A stretch of 64,000 nucleotides of DNA from Symbiodinium natans (GCA_905221605.1 CAJNDS010000521.1:1-64000); one strand, 5' to 3'; shown: positions 10,640 to 22,520, counted from the first letter of the stretch. Numbers and translations are program-made. Notes: generated by a model not told the origin, from the sequence alone.

Positions 10640-12440
10640 GGTCAGGACCAAGGGCCTCGGCTTCGCAGAGATAGCCGAGAGCAGCGCAGCAAACTGGAGC
10701 ATTCTTGCATGAAAAAAGGAGCGGTGAATCAGAAGCAAGGGCTCTTCGGGAGGTGGTGGCACATCCTCAGCTTCCGTTTCAGTTTCCGTGGTGCCCCTCC
10801 CTGGTGCCCCTGGCCAGCGCTTCAACCCACAGCCTCCCGCTAAGTCGAGGACCTGGCGGGCTTCGACAGCCCATCGTGGACAGCGGCCTTCCTGTTTTTT
10901 TCGGTCCTTCGGAGTCCCTCGTGCCAAGTTGGCAAAGTGAAACTTGGAGCAAATTCCATGCTGACCTTGGGTCGCAGCTTTTTGCCCGCCTCGAGAAGGC
11001 CACGCGGGCTCCCCCAGCCAGGCGACATGCTCTGAAGCCATCCCCAAGTTGAACGACGAACCGGATTTTGATTCAACTGAGTACATTTGTGGAGTTTCAA
11101 CGAACCCCTTTGAAAGTGTTCTTACGCAGCTAGACGGTTGCACGTTGCGTCACCGTCGTGCCGATCGCAACGCACCGAAGTCAAGCACACCCACTGGCAA
11201 AAGCAGTGCACTATCACTTGCAGGTTTCTCCACCCGTCGTCGCAGATTTTGTTCTTCCGATGCGTTCGCGCCGTGCCACGACATGAATTGCCCATGCTGC
11301 GTCCGCAACACCCACTCTCAAGGATAGCCAAAAGAATCCAACATTTGCGACCTCCAGCGTAGGCCCTCCTGGCGGACGACTGCGCGTGCCAACGGCAACG
11401 GCTTGCAACGATGCAGGCAAGGTCTTAAAAGTCCGCAAAGGAAGGCCAGCACATGACAAAACACGAAAAAAGATGCCACATGCTTTACGGCGACGGAGCG
11501 ACAGAATACTCACGTCGGGCCACGGAATGTTTTTGTCCTGGGCCGGTGGTCACTGCCGGGAGTGCGACAATCTTGGCAGTATGGAGTGCAGATGTCTACC
11601 GCTGGGCAGCAGGTGGCGGAGCGAAAGATCAATCTTGCGGTCGTTGGCAGAGCTCGGAGCTACCTGACTGTCACAACAGCGCTCAGAGGACTGCGCGCAT
11701 CTAGCGGCTGGCATTTCAGACATCCCGCGCTGGATGATATTGCCTTATTGCCTTGCTGATTGACATTGATTTTGGTGCCCACCGAATCTACCGCTGAGGA
11801 CGCCACAGCGCAGGCACCTCTTGCCCAGCATTGTCTATGTGCTATTGGGCGATAAATTGCGGCAATCTGTAGGAGACTATTGGGGTAGTCTCGCGCGCTC
11901 AAGTGGTAAAACCCGATCATGGTGCACTCCTGATCGTCACTGAGAAGCTACTTTTTCCCGGTGAGCCGATGTCTGGGCCATCGGACATACGACACGTGTG
12001 CGGCCGGCCTTGTAGCTCTGTTCAGACTTAGCTTGCGAGTGTCCTGGTGGCAGCATATGTAAAAGCTTGGTGACCAGCACACTTTGACTCTGTGTGTGTG
12101 TCTCAATTTTGCAGCGTGCCCCATGGCCCGTACACGAACGCGGATTGGCCGGGTTCCAGGGACATACTCATTTTATACAGGGACCAACGGTCTCCGCAGG
12201 TTTTTGGTTGACCAAGCGCAGCACGACATGTTTTTCGTCCTTCAGTTGGCGGACGTGTTTCTCCGCCTTCAACAGGTGGGGGATATACCTACAACCTTTC
12301 CGCGCGAGCATGCGCACCGAACCTAGCGAGCGCCTGGTACGCTACATGCAACACGGCAAAGCAGCAAAGCTGGAACGGCATCAATGGCATGCAAATATTG
12401 GAAACCATTAAACATTCATTCAGTCTCTCTGCGCTGCGAG
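10640..12440. other. No gene recognised
   Basis: Several frames of 70-170 codons overlap on both strands (the longest on the minus strand at 10628-11143). None shows a domain or a consistent protein-like composition. Confidence 0.35.
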
Positions 12441-12447
12441 CGGGGCA

Positions 12448-12606
12448 TTGCTGCTGCTGCTGCTGCCGCCGCCGCTGCTGCTGCTGGTGCTGCTGCTACT
12501 GCTGCTGCTGCTAGTGCCGGTGGTGCTGCTGGTTGTTGGTGCTGTTGATGGTGCCGTTGGTCGTTGTTGTTGTCTTCTTGTTCTTGTTGCTGCTGCTGCT
12601 GTTGTA
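12448..12606. repeat. GCT/GTT trinucleotide microsatellite
   Basis: Long imperfect run of GCTGCTG and TTGTTG triplets. The forward frame it opens (leucine/valine-only) is an artefact. Confidence 0.9.
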
Positions 12607-12640
12607 TGTAATGACCTGCAAAAGCATGACGTATCTTTAG

Positions 12641-12717
12641 CTATACTACCCTAAACGGACCGCGGCGAACCCTCATAGCCATACTACCCTAAAAACGGAC
12701 CCCGGCGAACCCTCATA
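12641..12717. repeat. 38-bp tandem duplication
   Basis: Two near-identical units each containing ACTACCCTAAA and GGCGAACCCTCATA, differing by an AA indel and one or two substitutions. Confidence 0.8.
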
Positions 12718-12719
12718 CG

Positions 12720-13463
12720 CATGGGTTGCTGCTGAAGTGGCTCATCCAAGGTATACGTTTTCGAGTTGAGGGTGAGGATGCAGGAGATGCTGGATGCTCC
12801 AATTTGTGTGCGTAGATCATGCTCTGAGTAGCATGAATCGGGCAAGAGAGTAGTGTAACTACGTGAATCGCGAATGAATCTGCCAAGATGAGCGGCATGA
12901 ATCACCCAAACAAGTAGCATTAATCCACACGCGCAGAGTGAAGCGCGGGTAAACACCAGCCTCCACTGCACAGTGCACAGGCCAACAGATCGCCGCAGTC
13001 GACCCCGACAGGCAGAGCTTGGAGAAGCACCTACAAACAGAGTGATGGTTTTTGCGTGCTTCGTGCATGGCTTCGCTGCAACCCACAGCTCAAAACCCTG
13101 GCAGCCTGCGGGCCGTGTTTGGGCCTTTACTCGGGTGATTTTCTAATGGGGGGGCAGACTATCCGACCTGTGAATGACCCTGCCATGGATAAGTGCTTCT
13201 GCGGTAGTTCGGAATCATGTTTTTCCTGCTGTGGAGTAGGCAAGATAGCTAGTGGACATTACTCATGATTAAACCAATGTATGTTTCCCAGAGTGTGGAG
13301 AAGCACAGCGAGATAACTGTGTATATGTCAAACTTATGGAGTGCTCTGAATGCCCTGAACGGACATTCGGGGCAGGAGCTTCGCGACATAAGACGGACCA
13401 TGAGCTCGGGGTGATCCCCTGACTTGCCTGAGAAGAGAGAAAAAAAGCAAAGAGAGTGCAGGT
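12720..13463. other. No gene recognised
   Basis: Only short overlapping frames without motifs. Confidence 0.35.
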
Positions 13464-15089
13464 ATCCGGGCCTGCAGCTGCATGACTGCGTCACTCAGCG
13501 ACCGGCTGACCTTCTTCGCCTTAGGGCTGCAACAATTCACGTTCGGTCAAAAAAGTTCGGCTTCGTGTCTGAACATGGCAGGCTCAGCTAGGGCAGCTAG
13601 GATGACGACGGGCCATCTCTTTTTGGAGGTCATTATCGCAGCAGTGCTTCCAGTGGGGCACACGGCCCCAGGTTAACCGCAGGTCACTGCGGCGTTCGCT
13701 GAGGGATCGGGTCAAAAGGGCTATTTCCGAAAAGCTCTGCCGAGCATTGTCCATAGGCGGAAGCGAGGGCAGTGCCCTCTTCGGTGTGAGAGCGGGGTAT
13801 AATACAGGCCCAGACTCAGGCATACTCAGAGTTCTGCGTGGACTCCTTCATCTGAAGCTGGGTGATCTTCTTGATGGTGCGGGCCCAAACGTTCTCCGAG
13901 CAGATCAGCTCCTGAAGGAAGTGTTTCTGGAGGTGGCCATGCGTAGTTTTCAACCTGACAAGAAAATCCGGTATGTCCGTGATGTCCGCGGGCGACACCT
14001 GCTGGAGAAGCAGCTGCTCTACGAAGCGGAAGTCAGCCACCCCGTTTGTGCCAAGGAAACCAAAGGCGGTGCATAGGATCTCCTGCCTCATGAGGACGTC
14101 TAGCTCTTTAAACTTCCTCTTGCCGTCATCCGACGTCAAGACCCCGCTCGCCGTAGCATGCTCATGCAGCTGGCACCATGCAGCCACCGAGTACTGAACT
14201 GCTTTCAGGCTTGATGCCATGCTGTTCTGGATCGCCTCTCGTACTGGATCGAGAAAGTCGGGGTAGGACAAGTCGCGGCCCAAGCTTGTCAATGACTCAA
14301 AAAGGTTTGCGGCGTCCGAGGGTGTCTGAGTATTCTGAGCTGCCACCGACGTCCATGAGGGTGTGCCCTTGGACTGCGCGTCCGTCACGATGAAGGGCAT
14401 CTGCATCAATGACTCGTACAAGTTCTGCATGTCCAGTCCCATGAAGCGGTTCAAGTTCAGCAGCACAAGCTGCACGTCATCGTCCTCCTGGTTGTTCCAC
14501 ACGTGCCGCGAGAACTTCTCCCAAGAATAGTAGTCACTCATGGTCTGCAGCACGATATCCGAGTGGATTTTGTAAAAGGCATTGCGGAGCTGCGAGGTTC
14601 GGGTGTTGTCGTGGTTGACAATGTCGGACAAGTAGTTGGTGGTCAGCAAGACGTCAAGGGGAGCCCGAAAGCGTCCAATTGCTTGCCAAACCACTCTGTC
14701 CCGTGTCAGCACCTTCGACTCTTTGAAGGCCTTGAACAGGCTGTCCTTGTCATGCAAGTCAACGACGCCACCGATGGACATGACGTCTGTCCCTAGCATC
14801 TCCAGCTGCATCCAGGCATCGTGGGCGTGCAAAACGGCATCATGTGACTCCTGAAGGCTGTTCAGCAGGTCCGTGCGGACCACGCTTAGCAGCCTGTCGC
14901 TGTTGTTGCAGGCCGTTACCCGCTGAAGCGCAACACTGAGCTCAGGCGAGAAGTTCATGGCTGCAAGCTCTATCAAAGCCTGGTGTGTGAAATGCTGCAC
15001 AGGCCGGATGAAAGCTGCCAAAGAAGTGCGGGTCTCATGCATCGTCACTTGTGCAACATGTGAAGGAACAGCCTTAGGCACGGACTGGC
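13464..15089. repeat. Segmental duplication, copy 1
   Basis: Near-identical to 23329-24944 in the same orientation. Similarity is patchy over the first 90 bases, then about 99 percent until an abrupt break after ACGGACTGGC. It contains the 408-codon frame on the minus strand. Confidence 0.95.
13816..15042 (-). CDS. Hypothetical protein, duplicated gene copy 1
   Basis: Long intact frame; I start at ATG 15042 (MHETRTS...), giving 408 aa. A second in-frame ATG at 14958 (MNFSPEL...) is the first usable start in the other copy. The frame stays open upstream to a GTG at 15333, but that part lies outside the duplicated block and is cysteine/arginine-rich, so it is doubtful. The block shared with copy 2 begins just after an AG, which could be a 3' splice site, so upstream exons may exist. 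The protein looks largely helical and soluble, with repeated Leu/Asp/Asn-rich stretches, for example FRAPLDVLLTTNYLSDIVNH and DDDVQLVLLNLNRFMGLDMQ. I recognise no family. Low amino-acid divergence from copy 2 and an intact frame support a real gene. Confidence 0.55.
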   Translation of the reverse strand: MHETRTSLAAFIRPVQHFTHQALIELAAMNFSPELSVALQRVTACNNSDRLLSVVRTDLLNSLQESHDAVLHAHDAWMQLEMLGTDVMSIGGVVDLHDKDSLFKAFKESKVLTRDRVVWQAIGRFRAPLDVLLTTNYLSDIVNHDNTRTSQLRNAFYKIHSDIVLQTMSDYYSWEKFSRHVWNNQEDDDVQLVLLNLNRFMGLDMQNLYESLMQMPFIVTDAQSKGTPSWTSVAAQNTQTPSDAANLFESLTSLGRDLSYPDFLDPVREAIQNSMASSLKAVQYSVAAWCQLHEHATASGVLTSDDGKRKFKELDVLMRQEILCTAFGFLGTNGVADFRFVEQLLLQQVSPADITDIPDFLVRLKTTHGHLQKHFLQELICSENVWARTIKKITQLQMKESTQNSEYA

Positions 15090-15333
15090 AAAGAACCCAC
15101 CAGAGAGTCACGAAGCGCAGCAGGATTCGGCGACCAGGTAAGGAAGATAATGCCTGCGTTGCGCACAAGGGCGAGATGCTTCTCAGTCGGAACTGCAGCT
15201 CGAACCACGTAGAGACAGAAACGACAGTGTCAACGCCTGCGTAAAAGCGCTGGCAAAGGTAAGCTTTGCATGTAAAGCAGTGGCTCCGAGACGGCTGCCT
15301 TAAAAGGGACTCACACGCCCCCCCACCCCCCAC

Positions 15334-17493
15334 ATTTCAGCCCAGTGCAATTCCAGAAGCACATGGACTCGTTTCCTTCAACCCTGCACCTTAACATCCC
15401 CAAACCCTTATCATTCAAAGACCCCGCAAATCCCTCAACCCCAAAAAGGCCCCTATTTGAAGAATGCTGAACACAAAATTCCTACCAGAGGCTGTTGGGC
15501 TTGCGGGGATGCCTTGGATCATCTTGGCGCGTGGGCCCGTTCGCCTCTACGTTTTCAGGTTCAGGGAAGGCTTTCCGCCTCTGTTTGCTTTTTCGGGTTT
15601 TCGCGGTAATGTTTTTGGTTTGGGCAGGGTTTCGTGTTTGGGCAGGTATATACTTTTCGGGTTTGGGGCACATGTTTTGGGTTTAGGCAGAAATCAGAAA
15701 TGTGTTGGCTTGTCGGGCTTTGAAACATTTGCTAATCTCTTTCGGTGCTAAACCACACGTCGGGGGTTTGTTGGCCACTTTCCTCAGCACCTTTGCAAGC
15801 TTCATCTCACTTGCGGCTATGAAAATGGAAGCCCACAACTGTTGCCAGGATGACTTCAGAGGGGCTTCAGGCGAGGGTGAGTGTAAGTTTGGCCTCTTGA
15901 AGTCCTAGACTCCTAGACTCCTAGACTCCGAGAACCCTGGAATCACAGCTACAGCCTCTGGCAACTCGTACAACTTTCGCGCAGGGGGGGCCTGGCAGTT
16001 CCCCGAGCGCCACATCCAGCAGTGCTACATGGCCTGGGTGCACCAGCCGAATCTCACAACCAGCCCACCTTTCCCAGGTGCAGGTTTGCTGCAGAATCTG
16101 CGCGCTGGGCTGACAAACTCTTCGCCAGCAGGCACCTTGCAGTGCTCTGCATTCAACGAGATGTCAGGACACAACATGACACAACGCTCTAGATTGCTCG
16201 GCATGAGGACGCGTCCATTGCAAGAGCTGCGACGTCATTCGTGCTCAAGCAAGCAGCGTCACACCTGACCCATCGCATCGCTAGAGGAGGAGACTCGAAA
16301 ATCACGCCCCTGCCAACAGATCTAGAGTCTGGAGTGGAAAGCATGGGCTCGTCTCAGAGCGCGACACAACATTCACCCCAGTTCGACTGGCAGAAAGACC
16401 GCTGCCATCCTCGCAGTTTTTTGGAAGCTTCCTTCAGTTTCAATACTTTCAACATCTTTCAACATGCCTGCAGCGCCGGCAATGGCATCGCACTTGGACC
16501 TGGCCAGTACGAAAGTTGCTGAACTCGAAGGGTTCTCGAGCCAGAGGCCTGGAACCCTTAGACTAAATCAGTGAGCATGTACGATGATGCGCTGATGATG
16601 TCCTTTTTTGCCAATCGCTGCTCACAATCTGCTGGGCCTGCCTCTGAAACGAGGGACCCGACGCCCGCAACAGTCACCACCTGCACGCTGAACATGGAGT
16701 ACCACCGGCGTACTTCGTACACTGTGAAAGCTGCCACCCATCCACATGCACCTCCGGCGTACAGTCCGAAGCCACAAATCATAAGCGAAAAACCCTCGAT
16801 CCAAGGTCGCAGGCCTTGGCCCGGGCTGCAGCTCCTCCACGAATCGGCAGTGCCTAGTGGCAGGCGCTCGAACCGAAGACGGAAAGCGACAAACACCCTA
16901 GGAGTGCGGTGGGAGTAGATCCCAAAGCGGCTCCGGTTTTGAGCACTCCCTTGGGAGATCCGAAGCATTTCACAAAATGCAGAGGCGGCGAGAGCAGACT
17001 CGTACTTGCTTTAAGAGCGAGCCTTCTAAAACGTGGGAACTGTTTCTGAAACACCTGGAGATCCTGCTCCTTCGGCTGATCGTGCAGGAAGCAGGTTTAG
17101 GATTAAATCGCTTAGGCTTGTGTTGGGGGCATCGGTACTGTACAGCGCCTTGAGCCACACCAACAAAACATTTCAAACATCAGGATTTGTTCCTGCCTGA
17201 ATGACCTTAACATCCGTCACAGCCTCACAGCCAAAAAGGCCTCGGAGGACGGAACACCAAAAATGTTGGCCCAGATCTTGCATGATCTGACCCCACTGAT
17301 CCGCAACGGCTTCTGCGCGCACTTGGAGCGTTGTTTATTATTGCGGGGATCTTGTCTTTGAGTTGACATCCTATGCGGGCCTTCGCGTGAAGTCATGTTT
17401 GATAGCCGCGTGGCCTACGCGGAGTATGCTGTTACGCTGCGTGGCCACCCGGCCGATAATCGCGACCCTCTATATGACTAATTAGATGCTCTT
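15334..17493. other. No confident gene; degenerate T2-3GGG motifs
   Basis: Bases about 15580-15700 are rich in TTTCGGG, TTTGGG and TTTAGG words, compatible with decayed telomeric repeats. A minus-strand frame at 16558-16968 contains a hydrophobic stretch (GLYAGGACGWVAAFTVYEVR) that might be a membrane-spanning exon; I could not support it further. Confidence 0.3.
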
Positions 17494-19302
17494 TCATATA
17501 GAAAAGCAACGCTGCTCATCCCAGTCATTGGCGTTGTCTTCGCAAAACAGGGGTTGCATGTTGGAATCTGTCAGCCCCTCGGGAGAGCACTCCATGCAGT
17601 CCATGCACTCAAACAGGAGTTGGGTCTGGGCATCTGCGAGCTGCCTTGGAGTCATGCCACGCGAATTGGGAAGGTCGGGATCTGCTCGGGAAGCAAGCAA
17701 AAGGGAGACCATGGGCGCGTGCCCGCCCAGAGCTGCGTAGCCAAGTGGGCCTGAACTGCTATTCGCATGAAAGGATGCGAATGAACTTCTTGAGCCCAAG
17801 CAAACAGCTGCCCGAAAGCCCAGTTCAAGGCAACGGAAGAGACCTGTCGCACGCCCCGATGCATTGACATCGGCTCTTGCGCGGACAAGCAGCGCAGCCA
17901 ATTGCACGCCTCCTTGTTGGAGAGTCCTCGATTCCCAAATTAAGTTCACAAGCGCTGAATGTCCAAGACCCCCGCGGGCTTCGCTGCCGTTGACATCAGC
18001 GCGCAGTTCCAGTAATTTGCTGATAACTGAGGCTGATGACACCCTGGCTGCACTCAGACCAAGTGGGGACACCTTGGACACTCCAGCTTGAAAGTTCACA
18101 TCGGCATGGTGCTGAACCAAAAACTCCACTGTGGCAGCATCTCGACTAATGCCCAGCAGTGGCAAGCCAAGTGTATCGGTTGAGTTGGGATCTGCCTTCA
18201 ATCGCAAGAGCTCTGCCATGACGGGGAGTGCGCGAGAGCCCCGTTGCACGGCTAGGTGCAAGGGCGTCCAAGCCAGGACATCTATGTTCATAAGTGGCTT
18301 GCAACGAGTTCTCATGCAAGCCTTGGCTTGGACAAGCCTCTGGATCATCGGAATGTTGTCCGAGAGCACGGCGCAAGCCAAAGCACCGATGTCTCTGACT
18401 TTCAAGCCCTCTGCCAAGCTCGGGAATCCGAAATGGGACAGAAAGTCCTCTTCGGATCGTTGCGTGTGGGAAGGTTCAGCATCAGCCCAGTCGTGAAACC
18501 TTCCTTTCAAATACCTGCAAAGAGCCGGATGAGTCTTCTTTGCTTCCAGAAACGCAATACGGCACTGCAGTGATGCCTGCAGCATGTCCCTAATGCGACT
18601 TCGATCCGCTTCTAGGCTAAACTCTCCCTCGTGTGGGAGGGTGTAGACCCAATTTACAGCTTGGACAAAGTCGGCAGCGTCAGGACCACGTATGGCAATC
18701 ATGGGCAAGCTTTGTCTGCTGGATAGTTGTGTACACCAAAGCTCTGCTAAGCACCAGCCCCTCCGCAGCCAGGACTCGTAATCACAGGTTTTCCCAGATG
18801 CGTGTAGAAGCGGCGGAACCAATGCCATGAAGCAACTGCAAGCATCAACGTAAGATGGAATCGACTTGATGGCTAGTTGCTGGTTTGCATGCTGGGAGGG
18901 GTCCTGTGGAATGCAGAACCAATCCAGCCAAATGTAACCATTGCACATAGCTCGACGCTCATTGCTTGATGCTGGGCGGTTCCCCACCAGCGTTCTTGAA
19001 ACCGAGTCTGATTCCTTCAGCAGCCTTCCAGAGATGCAGCCGCCTAACGCCTCCTGGAGCACTTGTAACTGTCTTCCGTCCGGGTCCGGATGGTGTAGTC
19101 CCAACCATTGATGTGAGACAAAAAGCACGTAAAACTCTGGCTCATGCAACACCACCTGACCGGATCTGAGGAGCTCTTCATGCTGCTGGACCGGAGCTTT
19201 CATACGCAGCACCTCGGAGACGCTGACGGCCCACATAGGAAACGGCCGCGCGTGGTAGGAAAACTCGGACTGGGAGCTATCGACATAGGTCACAGCTGCC
19301 AT
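17494..19302 (-). CDS. Ankyrin-repeat protein, retroposed single-exon gene
   Basis: Intact 602-aa frame from ATG 19302. The N-terminal third (about residues 55-215) holds FVSHQWLGLHHPDP and, 60 residues on, YIWLDWFCIPQDP, followed by YVDACSCFMALVP and SWLRRGWCLAELW. I remember this W/D/IPQ arrangement as recurring in dinoflagellate ankyrin proteins; its function is unknown to me. From about residue 310 to 570 come ankyrin repeats, for example TPLHLAVQRGS...LLRLKADPNSTD, ALGGHAPMVSLLLASRADPD and SRGMTPRQLAD, so it probably mediates protein binding. There are no membrane segments. A degenerate spliced leader 34 bases upstream, together with the lack of introns, indicates a gene copied from a trans-spliced mRNA. 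No poly(A) remnant is visible after the stop. Confidence 0.8.
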   Translation of the reverse strand: MAAVTYVDSSQSEFSYHARPFPMWAVSVSEVLRMKAPVQQHEELLRSGQVVLHEPEFYVLFVSHQWLGLHHPDPDGRQLQVLQEALGGCISGRLLKESDSVSRTLVGNRPASSNERRAMCNGYIWLDWFCIPQDPSQHANQQLAIKSIPSYVDACSCFMALVPPLLHASGKTCDYESWLRRGWCLAELWCTQLSSRQSLPMIAIRGPDAADFVQAVNWVYTLPHEGEFSLEADRSRIRDMLQASLQCRIAFLEAKKTHPALCRYLKGRFHDWADAEPSHTQRSEEDFLSHFGFPSLAEGLKVRDIGALACAVLSDNIPMIQRLVQAKACMRTRCKPLMNIDVLAWTPLHLAVQRGSRALPVMAELLRLKADPNSTDTLGLPLLGISRDAATVEFLVQHHADVNFQAGVSKVSPLGLSAARVSSASVISKLLELRADVNGSEARGGLGHSALVNLIWESRTLQQGGVQLAALLVRARADVNASGRATGLFRCLELGFRAAVCLGSRSSFASFHANSSSGPLGYAALGGHAPMVSLLLASRADPDLPNSRGMTPRQLADAQTQLLFECMDCMECSPEGLTDSNMQPLFCEDNANDWDEQRCFSI

Positions 19303-19336
19303 GTCGTAGAGGCTTTGGCCTTACCACGCCTTGCTT

Positions 19337-19354
19337 CTTGCCAAAATGGCTGCG
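19337..19354 (-). other. Relict dinoflagellate spliced leader
   Basis: The minus strand reads CGCAGCCATTTTGGCAAG. The known dinoflagellate spliced leader core is CCGTAGCCATTTTGGCTCAAG. Twelve bases (AGCCATTTTGGC) match without a break, AAG follows after a two-base gap, and position and strand fit the 5' end of the ankyrin transcript. Such relicts mark processed cDNAs returned to the genome. Confidence 0.75.
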
Positions 19355-19359
19355 CATCA

Positions 19360-20880
19360 GATCGGGCTTGTGAACATGCGCGGCCTGGGGTCTTCACAGG
19401 GGCCAGAAAAATGTCCTAATTGCGAACAGAAAGCCAGGATAGCAAAAGTATTCATCCTGAGTCTCCTCGATATTTGGGTACTAGCCTACTAGCCACGTGA
19501 CTCTTGGGAAGCGCGACATCACCAAACATGGCCTCATGATCATAGCCTCACAGTACAGACCATGCCTGCAGGAAGCGGAAGCATGAATATCCAGAAAGCA
19601 GATCACATCTCCAACCGCGTCACATGGCGGAGCTAAATGATATCGTGTCGGCCATAGCGGACCCTCAACACCCTCGCATGGCACGGCCAAGCCGAGATCT
19701 TGAACGCCTCCACAACCATGGGACGCTCAGAGAGGAGTCAGAAAACCCCAAACCCTTAACTTAACCCTAAAGCTCTAAATGAGAGGCTTATGGAAAGATC
19801 ACCCCCAACAACCGAACCGTTGTAGATACAGGCTGCCCGACAACCGGCGTCTCAGGCACGGACATGTAGGTCGTCACATCATGGTCCTGCGGTGACCCTT
19901 TAAAATCGCTTGCAAAGCTGCTCTAGAAGACTTGCAATGTCTGAAGGCCTAAAGACAATCCTGAAAGCCCTCTACCTACTGGTCCTATGAAGAAGGGAAC
20001 CTCATCCCCCAAAAGGCCCCCCGAAGCCCCCCTTCCAGCCGCCTCCATGGCCTGGGCCAGCTGGGCTCGAATCCTAGCCTTGCATAGGGGCTGGAGAGGA
20101 CTGCGAGGAAGATCCGAGGCTGCATAGGGCGTAGCATTTCGGCTCTGGCCCGGGACTGAAACTCGTATGAGACAGGTCGGCCCATGTCCCAGTTCTGCGG
20201 TTTAGGATCCCGGGTTGAGGGTCCACGGAGGGTTCTCAGGAGGGTTTGCTATGTGTGGCCTTCCTACAGCTGGAATCCCTCAGATGCCGGAGCTTACTGG
20301 GGTCATGAAGCATGATTCAGGATGTTCTGGCCATGGAAGTATAGTAGTTTCGTAAGAAACAGCTGATAGTATTCTGGGATCAGAGAGAAAGCCGACTGCT
20401 GTCGTCTGCGCCTAGAAACTTCGAGAACTAGGCGACGACTGTACAAGTGGTGGATCTTGGGATTCTTGGACTCGGATGACTTGAAGTGTGCTGGTCTGAC
20501 TCGAATCTGCAGCTTAAAGAATGGGGTGCTGGCTGAGTCTGTCGAAGCATTTCTACAAACGCGGTTCCTGTCACAATTACTATATGTTCTTGTAGGACTC
20601 CCTGCAAAGAATCGGGAATTTGCCTTCGAAAAACCCTGGGCCTGCAAAGGAATCCAAAGTCGAAGATTCTGCCGCTGGATACTGCAATTCGGGTGAACAT
20701 AAGCGAACCCTGCTCATTCAATATCCGCTTCTGCAGGGGCCTGAGCTGACGGAGATGAAGAGCCTGGCCAGCCTAGCACCTTGCAGGTGTGAGAAGCTGA
20801 GGACAGCCTTTGATTCAATGAGACCTGCAAATCTTCTTGTGGGTTGTGCCACTCCAGGCTGCCTCATGCTCGCTACTGCT
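19360..20880. other. No gene recognised
   Basis: Short overlapping frames. Bases 19740-19775 contain CCCCAAACCC and TTAACCCTAAAG words (telomere-like, decayed). Confidence 0.35.
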
Positions 20881-20885
20881 CCTTA

Positions 20886-21122
20886 GAAGAAGAGAAAGAG
20901 AGAATAGAGAAAGAGAGAAAGAGAGAAAGAGAGAAAGAGAGAAAGAGAGAAAGAGAGAAAGAGAGAAAGAGAGAAAGAGAGAAAGAGAGAAAGAGAGAAA
21001 GAGAGAAAAAGAGAAAGAGAGAAAGAGAGAAAGAGAGAAAGAGAGAAAGAGAGAAAGAGAGAAAGAGAGAAAGAGAGAAAGAGAGAAAGAGAGAAAGAGA
21101 GAAAGAGAGAAAGAGAGAAAGA
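20886..21122. repeat. GAGAAAGA octanucleotide satellite, about 240 bp
   Basis: Roughly 29 near-perfect units. All forward frames through it stay open and give Arg/Glu/Lys repeats; the reverse gives Leu/Ser/Phe repeats. Neither is a gene. Confidence 0.95.
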
Positions 21123-22186
21123 GTATCCAGTTCTGCCCGCGGAGTGCCTCGTATCACTTTTTTTTCAGACATGAACTTGGCGGGGTTTGCCGGCTTGATC
21201 ACTCGGAGGGAACTCATTGGGGTTGCGGGAGTGAACTCGAAAGCTCGGGCCAGTGCCGCCAACCTGCGCAGCGCCCTGGAAAAGGAGCGGACGAACAAGC
21301 CGTACCTGTCAGAAGACTCATGCCAGGTAAACCGGAATCTCTTCCCAACTATGGAGGGTGAAAGCTAACCCCGACAGGTGAAAACCCCTCTGAAGCGCGC
21401 GGTGTGGATATGGCTCGGCTGCATCTTGCTTCCGCAAGTTTCTCTTGTACATGGCTCTGCTCAAGAGCCACGCAATGCTTGATGCTTCACAGAAGCTTCA
21501 AAAACAACATGGCCCGTTGAGAGCTTGAAAAGTCGCTTCGGACCAACAGGGCGACTGCTAGCTTTACCGGACACATACGGTAGACGCGGAGGCGCACGAC
21601 GACCCACGACGACCCACGACGACACACGACGGCCGCAGCACACGCTGCGGGCACTGCACTGGAAGTACACTTTGCCCCTGACCGCGCCATCAATCTTGCC
21701 TGGTCTAGAAGGCGCGCAGCACTGCAGCACTGCGCTGGGAGGAGAGGTGCGAGCCATGAAGAAGAGAGGGGCCCTGAGCGAACATCATGGAACACCCTTA
21801 CCATGCCCTTGGGCATGTCCTTAGTTGTGTGTTCGCTTCCTTGGTGGCTTTAGAAGGCTGCGTGGCGTGATTTCATATGCAGAGCATGGTCTATGCTCTG
21901 CTTACTGCTTAGACTGTTGTGGTCTCTCCTGCAACTCCTGCAATTTGCGGCTCGCCTTCTCGTCCAACTCCAAGCCGAGCCAACCCTTAGATCTCTCTCA
22001 GAGCTTAGAGTCTCCGGGCTTTGAGTTTTTGAGGGTCACCACTTCCCGGTGGCCTGGGGCTTTGTGTGGCCGACCCCTGATGCTGTTCACTTCCAAGCTC
22101 CGTGGAAGCATCGAGCACCGGCATGGGACATCCACAAACGATCAGCACCATCCTCGTCGTCATTGCCAGAAGCAGAGCAGCATGCC
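21123..22186. other. No gene recognised
   Basis: Includes a short ACGACCC-type repeat at about 21597-21630. Frames overlap on both strands and show no motif. Confidence 0.35.
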
Positions 22187-22240
22187 CTAAACCCTAAGCC
22201 CTAAACCCGAAACCCTGATCCCTAAACCCTGGACCCTGAA
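22187..22240. repeat. Interstitial telomere-like CCCTAAA repeats
   Basis: CCCTAAACCCTAAGCCCTAAACC followed by further decayed units: seven or so copies of the complement of TTTAGGG. The cytochrome b fragment lies 280 bases downstream. Confidence 0.65.
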
Positions 22241-22520
22241 GTACGGCCCCAATTCCATGCCAAGTTTCGCCTTCTGCGAAGTCGGTCTTTCCCGCGATGC
22301 CGTGCAGCTGCCTCTCCTGCAAAAGTCCCGCGATGCCAGTTTCCGGAAGGGCCCGCGGCAACATTAGGACATTAGGGCTCAAAGAGCATTGCCATTCTGA
22401 AACCTACTGTCTTGACATGTCCTGACTGTTTAGGATAAACGGGTAGTAGCACATGGCAGCACTGTTCCTGCTCCGAAGCTTGGGGTCATGGTGCCCGTGG
22501 CTGTACATTAAAGAGGTTCT

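Noticed and set aside
10628-11143. 171-codon minus-strand frame
   Set aside because: Starts at a non-ATG codon, low-complexity composition, competing frames on both strands.
12448-12654. Leucine-rich 68-codon frame
   Set aside because: Product of a GCT/GTT microsatellite.
16558-16968. Minus-strand frame with a possible membrane helix
   Set aside because: No start, splice sites or homologue visible.
20050-20100. GGCTCGAATCC resembling a tRNA T-arm
   Set aside because: No matching acceptor, D-arm or anticodon stem around it.
20837-21368. Forward and reverse frames of 141-174 codons
   Set aside because: They are translations of the GAGAAAGA satellite plus flanks.
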